A stretch of DNA of 64,000 nt from positions 1-64,000 of the forward strand of contig NZ_JAUMZU010000014.1 of assembly GCF_030527965.1 (NCBI RefSeq). Reading direction: 5' to 3'. Made by a program: the position numbers and the translations under genes. This stretch comes from Neisseria sp. GTDB lineage: Bacteria > Pseudomonadota > Gammaproteobacteria > Burkholderiales > Neisseriaceae. Position 1 is the stretch's first letter. Every line of letters starts with the position of its first letter. Below are positions 19,181 to 26,839 of the stretch, piece after piece. The notes below the pieces were generated by a model that searched no databases, had not been told where the DNA came from, and saw only the letters and a program-made list of their open reading frames with translations.

Positions 19181-19330
19181 GTACTCCGAGTATAAGGTTG
19201 GTGCTTTTTGCCGTTAGTTTAAACGATTTAAGGGTTTCATACGACCTTTAACGCCTTTTCTTGCCATACACAAGCGCATACTTATGTCGTACAATAACCG
19301 CCATAAAACCAAATGATAAGGAAGCAAACC

Positions 19331-19519
19331 ATGAGCGAAAACCGCGAGCCTGTTATTATCACGCCACATGATCTGCCGCTGCACTGTTCGGGCCCGAAAC
19401 ATGAAACTTGGAACGGCCATCCGCGCGTGTTCCTGCCGATTCAATCCAACGGTACGGTGGAATGCCCTTATTGCGGCACAGTGTATCGGCTTGAGGGTGA
19501 AATCAAAGGCCATCACTAA
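19331..19519 (+). CDS. Zinc-finger CHCC domain protein
   Basis: A 62-residue protein of the zf-CHCC family: the metal ligands appear to be the Cys and His of LHCSGPKHETWNGHPR and the pair in ECPYCGTVYRL. The mitochondrial relative is a complex I accessory subunit; the role of the short bacterial forms is not established. The ATG at 19331 is preceded by AAGGAAG, whereas an upstream in-frame start at 19313 lies before the ribosome site. It is divergent from lapA and followed by a perfect DUS palindrome. Confidence 0.88.
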   Translation: MSENREPVIITPHDLPLHCSGPKHETWNGHPRVFLPIQSNGTVECPYCGTVYRLEGEIKGHH

Positions 19520-19547
19520 ATTTTTCCAATCTAATCGAAAACAGATA

Positions 19548-19579
19548 ATGCCTGTCTGAAAACGTTTTCAGACAGGCAT
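19548..19579. terminator. Perfect 32-base DUS palindrome
   Basis: Two uptake sequences are joined through a short A/T-flanked CG centre to form an uninterrupted 32-base palindrome after the zinc-finger gene and before waaF. Confidence 0.82.
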
Positions 19580-19628
19580 TCGGGTATGTTGGTTGCCGGC
19601 ATACCGTAAGGCTTTCTGACCCACCGCC

Positions 19629-20636
19629 ATGTCTAAAAAAATCCTGATTATTTCGCCCAGCTGGATAGGCGACTGTGTGATGACGCAGCCGCTTTACCGC
19701 CGCTTGCACACGCTTTATCCCGGTTGCGTGATTGATGTGTTTGCACCCAAATGGTCGATGGCCGTATTCGAACGCATGCCTGAAGTGAACCGCGTGATTG
19801 AGAATCCTTTCGGGCACGGAGCATTGCGCTTGAAAGAGCGCTGGCGCAGTGGCAGAGCATTGGGAAAGCAAGGCTATGATCAAGTTATCGTATTGCCAGG
19901 CTCGCTCAAGTCGGCCCTGATTGCCGCGGCCAGCGGCATCAGACAACGTACCGGTTATGTAGGCGAATCGCGCTATTTTCTGCTCAACGATATCCGAAAA
20001 CTCGATAAAGACCGCCTGCCTTTGATGGTTGATCGCTATACCGCGCTGGCGTATCCCTCGCAACAAGCGTTTAACGGTCATTCCGACAATCCGCGTTTTC
20101 ATATTGATGCGGCCAGCCAGCAAACCGCCTTGGCCAAGCATCATCTGGATACCGGCAAGCCGATTATCGCGTTTTGCCCCGGCGCCGAATACGGCCCTGC
20201 CAAACGCTGGCCCCCCGCTCATTTTGCCGAGTTGGCTTGCCGTTATGCCGAGGCAGGCTGGCAAATCTGGATTTTCGGCTCGCAGAAAGATTTCGAAATT
20301 GCCGAAGAAATCAATACGCTTGCCGGAGGGTTCTGCACTAATCTTTGCGGCAAAACCAGCTTGTCGGAAGCCATTGATCTGCTTGCCTGCGCCGATACGG
20401 TTGTGTGCAACGACAGCGGATTGATGCACCTTGCCGCCGCACTTGGGCGCAAATTGATGGCCATATACGGTTCATCGAGCCCCGACCATACGCCGCCTTT
20501 GAGCGAACAAGCGAAAATCATCAGCCTGCATCTTGAATGTTCTCCCTGTTTCAAACGCGAATGTCCGCTCGGGCATACTGATTGTTTGAATAAACTGACG
20601 CCTCAAATGGTGTGGGATAAAGCGCATGAATCCTGA
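19629..20636 (+). CDS. waaF: Lipopolysaccharide heptosyltransferase II
   Basis: WaaF (RfaF) adds the second heptose of the lipooligosaccharide inner core. The 335-residue protein is a GT9-family transferase with the N-terminal ILIISPSWIGDCVMTQPLYRRL, YDQVIVLPGSLKSALIAAASGIRQRTGY, and the C-terminal ADP-heptose-binding block FCPGAEYGPAKRWPPAHFAEL and CNDSGLMHLAAALGRKLMAIYGSSSPDHTPPL. The ending with CSPCFKRECPLGHTDC is also typical. It lies near hldA, hldD and lapAB but on the opposite strand. A DUS pair at 20744-20777 follows. Confidence 0.97.
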   Translation: MSKKILIISPSWIGDCVMTQPLYRRLHTLYPGCVIDVFAPKWSMAVFERMPEVNRVIENPFGHGALRLKERWRSGRALGKQGYDQVIVLPGSLKSALIAAASGIRQRTGYVGESRYFLLNDIRKLDKDRLPLMVDRYTALAYPSQQAFNGHSDNPRFHIDAASQQTALAKHHLDTGKPIIAFCPGAEYGPAKRWPPAHFAELACRYAEAGWQIWIFGSQKDFEIAEEINTLAGGFCTNLCGKTSLSEAIDLLACADTVVCNDSGLMHLAAALGRKLMAIYGSSSPDHTPPLSEQAKIISLHLECSPCFKRECPLGHTDCLNKLTPQMVWDKAHES

Positions 20637-20743
20637 AGGCGGCGGGCTGATTGAAATCAGTTGATTATTTATTTGGGTTTAAACATCAATCGGATTCCCG
20701 TTGGCAAGTGAGGGAATGAATGTTGAGAAACCCGCTTGCATAG

Positions 20744-20777
20744 AATGCCTGTCTGAAAACATATTCAGACAGGCATT
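20744..20777. terminator. DUS-pair hairpin between waaF and comP
   Basis: Fourteen-base arms (20744-20757 and 20764-20777) lie between the convergent waaF and comP-like genes and could end both. Confidence 0.82.
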
Positions 20778-20828
20778 GTTTATTCCTTTGTTGTCTGAAT
20801 CGAATAAAGTTGTAAGCCGATTTCATTT

Positions 20829-21293
20829 TCAATGAACGACGGTGCATTGCTTGTCCGTGCCGTTGGCAGCGGAAAAAAAGGCGCTATCGTCGCATACGCT
20901 GCTGCTCGACTCACAAACAATGATTTGATGAGCCTCGTTGATTTTCACAACCCGCGATTCCTGCGTTTTATCCAGTGCAACAGCTTTAAGGGTAAACTTT
21001 TCAGTATTGGCGCCTCGGGCGTTGCCTTGAGGCTTGATGCAAAAATGGTGGGTGGCGCTAACGGGCAGTTCGGGCCATGTGGTGGAAGTTTGTTTGAACG
21101 AGCGATGTTGGGTGTAAAACTGCGCCATAAAGCGGGCGTTGCCGATTAAAATGCCTTGTGCTTCTTTCAGCCTGGCATTGTTGATGTAGCTTGTGTAGGC
21201 AGGATAGGCAAGCAGCGCGAGTATGCAGAATACGGCAAGTGTGACAAGCATTTCGGCCAGCGTGAAGCCGGAAGAGAGCAATTTGCTTTGCAT
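20829..21293 (-). CDS. comP: ComP-like minor type IV pilin, DNA uptake sequence receptor
   Basis: ComP is the surface-exposed minor pilin that binds the DUS and gives Neisseria its preference for own-species DNA. The 154-residue prepilin has a short leader and the processing site G/FTLAEM, with Glu5 of the mature protein, then a hydrophobic helix. The segment SFKQTSTTWPELPVSATHHF, the ARG followed by FTLKAVALDK, and four cysteines in the second half (two probable disulfides) closely resemble meningococcal ComP as I remember it. This copy should recognise the TGCCTGTCTGAA dialect that fills the window. The last part is rich in Ser, Asp and Lys, the region that differs among dialects. It lies 87 bases after a second pilin gene on the same strand. 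Confidence 0.88.
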   Translation of the reverse strand: MQSKLLSSGFTLAEMLVTLAVFCILALLAYPAYTSYINNARLKEAQGILIGNARFMAQFYTQHRSFKQTSTTWPELPVSATHHFCIKPQGNARGANTEKFTLKAVALDKTQESRVVKINEAHQIIVCESSSSVCDDSAFFSAANGTDKQCTVVH

Positions 21294-21380
21294 AACGGTA
21301 ATCCGATTATGTGAATATAATAATCTTGTTTATAGTTTTGTAAAGCAGTATGCGGAATCAAAGGTTGCTTGTCAAAATAT

Positions 21381-21782
21381 TTATTGCACTTGGCAGTTAT
21401 CTTGGGCTTCAGACGTGCAAATGACCAAGATATTGCTGTCGTCGACTCGCAGAACGCGCTCTTCACCGGAATTGGTCGCCGATTTGGGCAATGCGAGTAA
21501 GGTAAAACTATCGGCACTCGGAGAGCCATCGGCAAATTTAATCTCGAAATAGTTATTATCGTTTTTCAGATTGTTAAAGCCGATAAACGAATGGTTTTGA
21601 ATATAGAAGCGTTCAAGCTGCTGCGCATTGTAGAGCAAATCGGCGCGCGCATTTTCTATTCTTGTATCATGAACGTATTTGATGTAAGACGGATAGGCGA
21701 TGGTGGCGAGAATGCCTAAGATTAAAACAACAATCAGCATTTCTGCCAATGTAAAGCCGTTTTGTTGGTCGGTGATTTTCAT
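21381..21782 (-). CDS. Type IV pilin-like protein upstream of comP
   Basis: A 133-residue prepilin with leader MKITDQQNG, processing site G/FTLAEM and a mature hydrophobic helix (LIVVLILGILATIAYPSYIKYV). NAQQLERFYIQNHSF aligns well with the matching region of the ComP-like neighbour, and two cysteines near the C-terminus (ICTSEAQDNC) mark a likely disulfide loop. It is therefore a ComP/PilE-family paralogue or minor pilin. It lacks the Trp-Pro segment and two of the four cysteines of ComP, so I would not call it a DUS receptor. It is the first gene of a likely two-gene unit with comP. Confidence 0.85.
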   Translation of the reverse strand: MKITDQQNGFTLAEMLIVVLILGILATIAYPSYIKYVHDTRIENARADLLYNAQQLERFYIQNHSFIGFNNLKNDNNYFEIKFADGSPSADSFTLLALPKSATNSGEERVLRVDDSNILVICTSEAQDNCQVQ

Positions 21783-22156
21783 AATGTTTTAATTTGTAAT
21801 GTAATTGTGTTTTTCATTTAAGAAAAAGCATGTTGGAAATGCCTTTTCTTTGCCCGTTTGCATGATATTGGAAAATATGGAGAATTATATCGTTATTCTT
21901 GGTCTAACAGGTGTGAAATCAGACTGCCGGATGAAAATATTTGTTTTGGTTTTGGTTTTGGGCTGTTTTTTATAGGTTAAGCAATTGTTTTGTTATGGAA
22001 ATTGATTAAAGCAGGTTGTGTTGTGTAAAGCCGGAGAAAGATTCTGTTGAGAAAACAGGGTATTGTTGAGAAAAAAGGCTTTTCATGCTTGGCGGGTAAG
22101 GTGGCATACAGTAAACTTCGCTGCGATTTTAAACATACAACAGAGTATTTTTAATT
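21783..22156. promoter_or_regulatory. Intergenic control region between pilin genes and macA
   Basis: This AT-rich 374-base gap separates the leftward pilin pair from the rightward macA operon, so it should hold promoters for both. Close to macA it contains CTGTT-GAGAA-AACAG (22044-22058), a short inverted repeat, followed by a second copy of TGTTGAGAAAA at about 22064, making a tandem motif suggestive of a regulator site. I cannot define exact promoters. Confidence 0.35.
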
Positions 22157-23335
22157 ATGAAAAAAACCATCAAATGGGTTGTTATTCCGGTTGCGCTGGC
22201 TGTAGCGGCTTATGCCGGATGGACTTACCTGAAACCTCAGGATAAGCCTATTTTTATTACGGAAGCAGTTAAACGCGGCACTCTCAGCCAAACGGTGTCG
22301 GCAACGGGTGAATTGACATCTTCCTCCTTGGTAGAAGTCGGTTCTCAGGCGACAGGGCAGATTAAAAAGCTGTATGTCAAACTGGGGCAGCAAGTTAAAA
22401 AAGGCGATTTGATTGCCGAAATCGATTCCACTTCGCAAAAAAACGAGCTGAACACGCTGAAAGCAAAACTAGATACATTCAAAGCGCAATTGGCGTCGGC
22501 CAAAATCGCTTTGAATTCGGCAGAGAAAAAGTATAAACGCGAAAAAGCGCTCTGGGCGGAAAATGCTACTTCTAAAGAAGATTTGGAAAGTGCGCAAGAT
22601 GCGTTGGCCGAGGCGAAAGCCAAAATGACAGAGCTGAGCTCGTCTATTCGGCAGACTCAGATTTCCATCAATACGGCCGAAGCCGATTTGGGCTATACGC
22701 GTATTGTCGCGCCCATGAACGGCACGGTGGTGGCTTTGCCTGTTGAAGAAGGGCAAACCATCAATGCGGCACAAAGCTCGCCGACGATTATCCAGCTGGC
22801 CGATTTGAGCACGATGCTGAATAAGATGCAAATTGCGGAAGGCGATATCACTAAAGTAAAAAAAGGTCAGAAAATTCAATTTACGATTCTTTCCGAGCCG
22901 GATACGCCGATTGACACAACGCTTGAAAGCATTGATCCGGCGCAAACTACGTTATCAAACAGCAATAGCACAACCACCAGCACGGATAACAGTGAAAGTG
23001 CGATTTACTACTACGCGCGCGCATTGGTGCCCAATCCGGACGGCAAGCTTTCCATCGGTATGACGACGCAGAACACGGTTTTCATTACCAGCGCTCAGAA
23101 TGTGCTGACCGTGCCGGCGTTGACCGTGAAAAAACGTAACGGCAAGTCATACGTGCAAGTGGTGGGTGCCGATGGCAATGCTCAAGAAAAAGAAATTCAG
23201 ACAGGCTTGAAAGACAGCGTTGCGATTGAAGTGAAATCCGGCCTGAAAGAAGGCGATAAAGTGGTGGTGTCTGAAGTCAGTGCCGCAGAGCAGGAGAATC
23301 CTGATAATAACCGCCGCGGCGGCCCGCCGATGTAA
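22157..23335 (+). CDS. macA: MacA-type periplasmic adaptor of a tripartite efflux pump
   Basis: MacA links the MacB ABC transporter to an outer membrane channel. The 392-residue protein has an N-terminal membrane anchor (residues 5-22), and a lipoyl/biotinyl half with GSQATGQIKKLYVKLGQQVKKGDLIAEIDS. A long alpha-hairpin coiled coil follows (about residues 90-175), then the second lipoyl half GYTRIVAPMNGTVVALPVEEGQTI, beta-barrel and membrane-proximal domains. The tail is basic and glycine-rich. An in-frame uptake sequence (23196-23206) is translated as IQTGLK. It is 20 bases upstream of macB. In gonococcus MacAB exports macrolides and contributes to antimicrobial resistance; the substrates here are unknown. 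Confidence 0.94.
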   Translation: MKKTIKWVVIPVALAVAAYAGWTYLKPQDKPIFITEAVKRGTLSQTVSATGELTSSSLVEVGSQATGQIKKLYVKLGQQVKKGDLIAEIDSTSQKNELNTLKAKLDTFKAQLASAKIALNSAEKKYKREKALWAENATSKEDLESAQDALAEAKAKMTELSSSIRQTQISINTAEADLGYTRIVAPMNGTVVALPVEEGQTINAAQSSPTIIQLADLSTMLNKMQIAEGDITKVKKGQKIQFTILSEPDTPIDTTLESIDPAQTTLSNSNSTTTSTDNSESAIYYYARALVPNPDGKLSIGMTTQNTVFITSAQNVLTVPALTVKKRNGKSYVQVVGADGNAQEKEIQTGLKDSVAIEVKSGLKEGDKVVVSEVSAAEQENPDNNRRGGPPM

Positions 23336-23355
23336 GGCGGGGGCGGAGAGTTCCA

Positions 23356-25293
23356 ATGAGTTTGATTGAATGTAAAAACATTAACCGCTATTTCGGTTCC
23401 GGCGCCAATCAGGTGCATGTGTTGAGGGATGTGAATCTGAAAATCGAAAAAGGCGATTTCGTGGCGATTATCGGCCAATCCGGCTCGGGTAAATCAACTT
23501 TGATGAACATCTTGGGATGTTTGGATACACCAAGCTCCGGCTCTTATATGGTCGACGGCACGGAAACGGCCAAAATGAGTGCGGACGATTTAGCCGGCCT
23601 GCGGCGCAAGCGATTCGGCTTTATTTTTCAACGCTATAATTTGCTGAGCGCTTTGAATGCGCGGGATAACGTGGCACTGCCTTCGGTTTATGCCGGAACG
23701 CCGCACAAAGTGCGCAATCAGCGCGCCGATGCGTTACTGCAACGTTTGGGCTTGGATGGCAAAGAAGACAATAAACCGAGCGAACTGTCGGGCGGGCAGC
23801 AGCAGCGGGTGAGTATCGCGCGCGCGCTGATGAACGGCGGCGAGATTATTCTGGCCGACGAACCAACCGGGGCGCTGGATTCGAAGAGCGGCGAGAATGT
23901 GATGGAAATCATCCGCCAGCTTCATCAAGAAGGCCATACGGTTATCATGGTAACGCATGATCCCAATATCGCTATGCAGGCTAACCGCGTGATTGAAATC
24001 AAAGACGGCTGCATTATTTCAGACGAAAGCAAAAACAGCGACATTCCGCCGAGCCAGATTGAGAGCGTTCCCGAGAACAGCTCGTGGCTGTTTCGGAAAG
24101 ATCAGTTTATCGAATCTTTTAAGATGTCGATACAGGCTATCGTGGCGCATAAAATGCGTTCTTTGCTGACCATGCTCGGCATTATTATCGGGATTGCTTC
24201 GGTGGTTTCGGTGGTGGCTTTGGGCCGAGGGTCGCAAGAAAAGATTTTGGAAGACATCAGCGCTTTGGGTACCAATACAATCAGTATTTTCCCGGGCAAG
24301 GGCTTCGGCGACCGTTTCAGCGGAAAAATCAAAACGCTGACGGTTAACGATGCCGAGGTTATCGGCAAGCAGAGTTACGTGTCGAGCGTGACGCCGAGGA
24401 TTTCTGCCAACAGCACGCTGACTTATCGCAACACTGATTTGACCGCAGAGCTTTACGGCGTGGGCGAACAGTATTTTGACGTTCGCGGCTTTGAGCTCGA
24501 TAAAGGGCGGCTGTTTGATAAGGATGACGTTAAAGACAATGCTCAGGTTGTGGTGATTGACCAAAACATCAAGAAAAAATTGTTCGGCGACGGTGAAGAT
24601 CCGCTGGGTAAAACGATTTTGTTTAAAAAACGGCCTCTGATCATTATCGGCATCGTGAAAGAGCAGAAAAATTCATTTGGCGATTCCGACAGTTTGATGA
24701 TGTGGTCGCCCTATACGACGGTAATGAATCAGATTACGGGTGAGAAATACATCAGCTCCCTTATCGTTAAAATCAGCGACAGCGCCAGCTCGCAGGCTGC
24801 GGAGAAGGGCCTGACGGAATTACTGATTTCGCGCCACGGTACGGAAGACTTTTTTATGAACAACAGCGACAGCATCAAGCAAACGATCGAAAGTACGGTA
24901 GGCACGATGACGCTTTTGATTTCCAGCATCGCTTTGATTTCGCTGGTGGTCGGCGGTATCGGCGTGATGAATATCATGCTGGTGTCGGTAACCGAGCGTA
25001 CAAAAGAAATCGGCGTGCGCATGGCCATCGGCGCGCGGCAGGGCAATATTTTGCAACAGTTTTTGATTGAGGCGATTTTAATCTGCTTAATCGGCGGTTT
25101 GGCCGGCATTGTTCTTTCCGGTTTTATCAGCTTGGTGTTCAATCATTTTGTTGCCGATTTTGCGATGTCTTTCTCCACTATGTCGATTATCGGCGCGGTA
25201 GCTTGTTCAACCGCTATCGGTGTGATATTCGGTTACATTCCGGCCAACCGTGCTTCCAAACTTAACCCAATTGATGCGTTGGCACATGACTAA
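23356..25293 (+). CDS. macB: MacB macrolide-type ABC transporter
   Basis: A 645-residue fusion of an ATPase and a membrane domain. The N-terminal nucleotide-binding domain has Walker A GQSGSGKST (about residue 40), signature LSGGQQQRVSIARAL, Walker B IILADEPTGALD and the switch histidine in VTHD. The membrane half has one helix near residue 275, a large periplasmic domain (about residues 300-520) and three C-terminal helices with the characteristic GGIGVMNIMLVSVTERTKEIGVRMAIGAR. MacB is a mechanotransmission pump that drives periplasmic substrates through MacA and an outer membrane channel. Both partners are adjacent, so this is a complete pump operon. Confidence 0.97.
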   Translation: MSLIECKNINRYFGSGANQVHVLRDVNLKIEKGDFVAIIGQSGSGKSTLMNILGCLDTPSSGSYMVDGTETAKMSADDLAGLRRKRFGFIFQRYNLLSALNARDNVALPSVYAGTPHKVRNQRADALLQRLGLDGKEDNKPSELSGGQQQRVSIARALMNGGEIILADEPTGALDSKSGENVMEIIRQLHQEGHTVIMVTHDPNIAMQANRVIEIKDGCIISDESKNSDIPPSQIESVPENSSWLFRKDQFIESFKMSIQAIVAHKMRSLLTMLGIIIGIASVVSVVALGRGSQEKILEDISALGTNTISIFPGKGFGDRFSGKIKTLTVNDAEVIGKQSYVSSVTPRISANSTLTYRNTDLTAELYGVGEQYFDVRGFELDKGRLFDKDDVKDNAQVVVIDQNIKKKLFGDGEDPLGKTILFKKRPLIIIGIVKEQKNSFGDSDSLMMWSPYTTVMNQITGEKYISSLIVKISDSASSQAAEKGLTELLISRHGTEDFFMNNSDSIKQTIESTVGTMTLLISSIALISLVVGGIGVMNIMLVSVTERTKEIGVRMAIGARQGNILQQFLIEAILICLIGGLAGIVLSGFISLVFNHFVADFAMSFSTMSIIGAVACSTAIGVIFGYIPANRASKLNPIDALAHD

Positions 25294-25297
25294 CGTC

Positions 25298-25341
25298 TTT
25301 TTCAGACAGGCATCGGCTGCAATATGAAGCCTGTCTGAAAG
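25298..25341 (+). terminator. DUS-pair hairpin between macB and the outer membrane factor gene
   Basis: Twelve-base arms (25300-25311 and 25329-25340) with a longer loop than usual lie inside the presumed operon, so the hairpin may only attenuate transcription or mark an independent downstream unit. Confidence 0.55.
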
Positions 25342-25358
25342 CATCCAGCTCATCTGTC

Positions 25359-26759
25359 ATGGATAAATCAATGAAACACAATAAATCTTTTCAGACAGGC
25401 ATCAGCCTGATTGCCGTGCTTATCCTCAGCGCTTGCGCTTCCAACAATCTCGCGCGTTCCGGCCTGACGGTGGAATCCTCCGGCAGCGTTGTTTCTTCTG
25501 AGGAAACGGCTGCCCGTTACCAGATTAACCCCGAATGGTGGACCGTATACCAGAATGAAGGTCTGAACACGCTGATGACGCAGGCATTAGCTAACAACAC
25601 CGATTTGAAAAAAGCGGCGGTTAACGTTAACAAAGCACTTTATCAGGCCAAACTTTCCGGTGCGGCCGAGTTGCCCACTTTAAACGGTTCGCTGGAAGGT
25701 AGCACGCGTAAAAACCTGAAAACCGGCGGCAGCCGGACGGATTCTTTCGGCAGTCAGGCCGGATTGAGTTATGAGATTGATTTGTGGCGGAAATTGCAGG
25801 CGCAAACCGATGCCAAAGTCAGCGAATACCAAGCAACCCGTTATGATTTGGCTTCCGCCAAGCTTTCGCTTATCAACAGTGTGGCCGATGCCTACTTCAA
25901 TATCGCCTACCTTAACGAGGCCATCCGGTTGACTGAAGCCACCTTGAAACGCTATGAGGAAATCGACCGGATTGCGCGGGTGCAATACCGCGAGGGCAAA
26001 GTTTCTTCGGCCAATCCGCGCCAGAGCGAGCAAACGTTGCTTTCCACCCGCAACAATTTAATCAATCTCAAGCGCACCCGTGATACGCAAGAGCAAACTT
26101 TACGCAACCTGCTTAATCTGAGGCCGAACGAAGCCATCGGTGCCGCACCGGATGCTTATCGTTTGAGCAATCCGATTGAAGTCGATTTGAATGTGCCGAT
26201 TGCCACGCTGGCCAACCGCCCCGATTTGCGTGCGGCAGAGGCGCGCTTGCAGGCCGCAGTCAGCAATGTGGAAGCGCAGAAGCGCAGCTGGTATCCGAGC
26301 GTTACCTTGGGCGCCACTTTAAGCACGTCTTCCGACAAAGCGAAAACCATGTTTAACGTGCCGTTTCTGGCCGGAAACGTGGCCGTAAACTTGCCTTTCC
26401 TCGATTGGAAAACTCTGAAATGGCAAAATAAAACCACTCAAGCCGAATTTGACGGCGCCCGTTTGGATTTCGAAACCGCCCTAACCACCGCGCTAAACGA
26501 AGTGAACACGTATTATCTGGAATACGGTCAGGCCAAACAATCTTTGGTTAATACCAGCCAGAAATACGAATTGGATAAGAAAAACAGCCGCTATTACCAA
26601 GTTCGCTATCAGCATGGCCGAAACGAGCTGAAAGATTGGCTGGAGGCGCTCAATACCGAATACACCTCGGCGCAAGATGTGCTGAACCAGCGTTACGAAG
26701 TATTGAAATACGAAAACCTGATATTCAAAGCCATGGCCGGGCGTTACAGCACTAAATAA
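25359..26759 (+). CDS. Outer membrane factor lipoprotein (TolC/NodT family)
   Basis: The 466-residue product is an outer membrane efflux channel of the NodT/OprM type. The N-terminus is a lipoprotein signal with lipobox LSACAS; the channel repeats follow as two related halves (about residues 60-260 and 270-460) with WWTVYQNEGLNTLMTQALANNTDLKKA and the conserved NRPDLRAAEARLQAA. An uptake sequence (25388-25402) is embedded in frame in the signal peptide (FQTGIS). ATG codons at 25359 and 25371 are both possible starts. Gonococcal MacAB has no dedicated channel gene and uses MtrE, so a co-located channel here suggests a self-contained pump. Confidence 0.92.
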   Translation: MDKSMKHNKSFQTGISLIAVLILSACASNNLARSGLTVESSGSVVSSEETAARYQINPEWWTVYQNEGLNTLMTQALANNTDLKKAAVNVNKALYQAKLSGAAELPTLNGSLEGSTRKNLKTGGSRTDSFGSQAGLSYEIDLWRKLQAQTDAKVSEYQATRYDLASAKLSLINSVADAYFNIAYLNEAIRLTEATLKRYEEIDRIARVQYREGKVSSANPRQSEQTLLSTRNNLINLKRTRDTQEQTLRNLLNLRPNEAIGAAPDAYRLSNPIEVDLNVPIATLANRPDLRAAEARLQAAVSNVEAQKRSWYPSVTLGATLSTSSDKAKTMFNVPFLAGNVAVNLPFLDWKTLKWQNKTTQAEFDGARLDFETALTTALNEVNTYYLEYGQAKQSLVNTSQKYELDKKNSRYYQVRYQHGRNELKDWLEALNTEYTSAQDVLNQRYEVLKYENLIFKAMAGRYSTK

Positions 26760-26776
26760 GCCGTATAAAAACGTCG

Positions 26777-26809
26777 ATGCCTGTCTGAAAAAAGGTTTCA
26801 GACAGGCAT
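26777..26809. terminator. Bidirectional DUS-pair terminator
   Basis: Fourteen-base arms (26777-26790 and 26796-26809) lie between the convergent outer membrane factor and glycosyltransferase genes. Confidence 0.88.
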
Positions 26810-26839
26810 TTCTTTATTTTTGAGTATCTTTGAAGGATT

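Noticed and set aside
19503..20429. A 308-codon frame opposite waaF
   Set aside because: It is antisense to the clear waaF reading frame and has no coding features.
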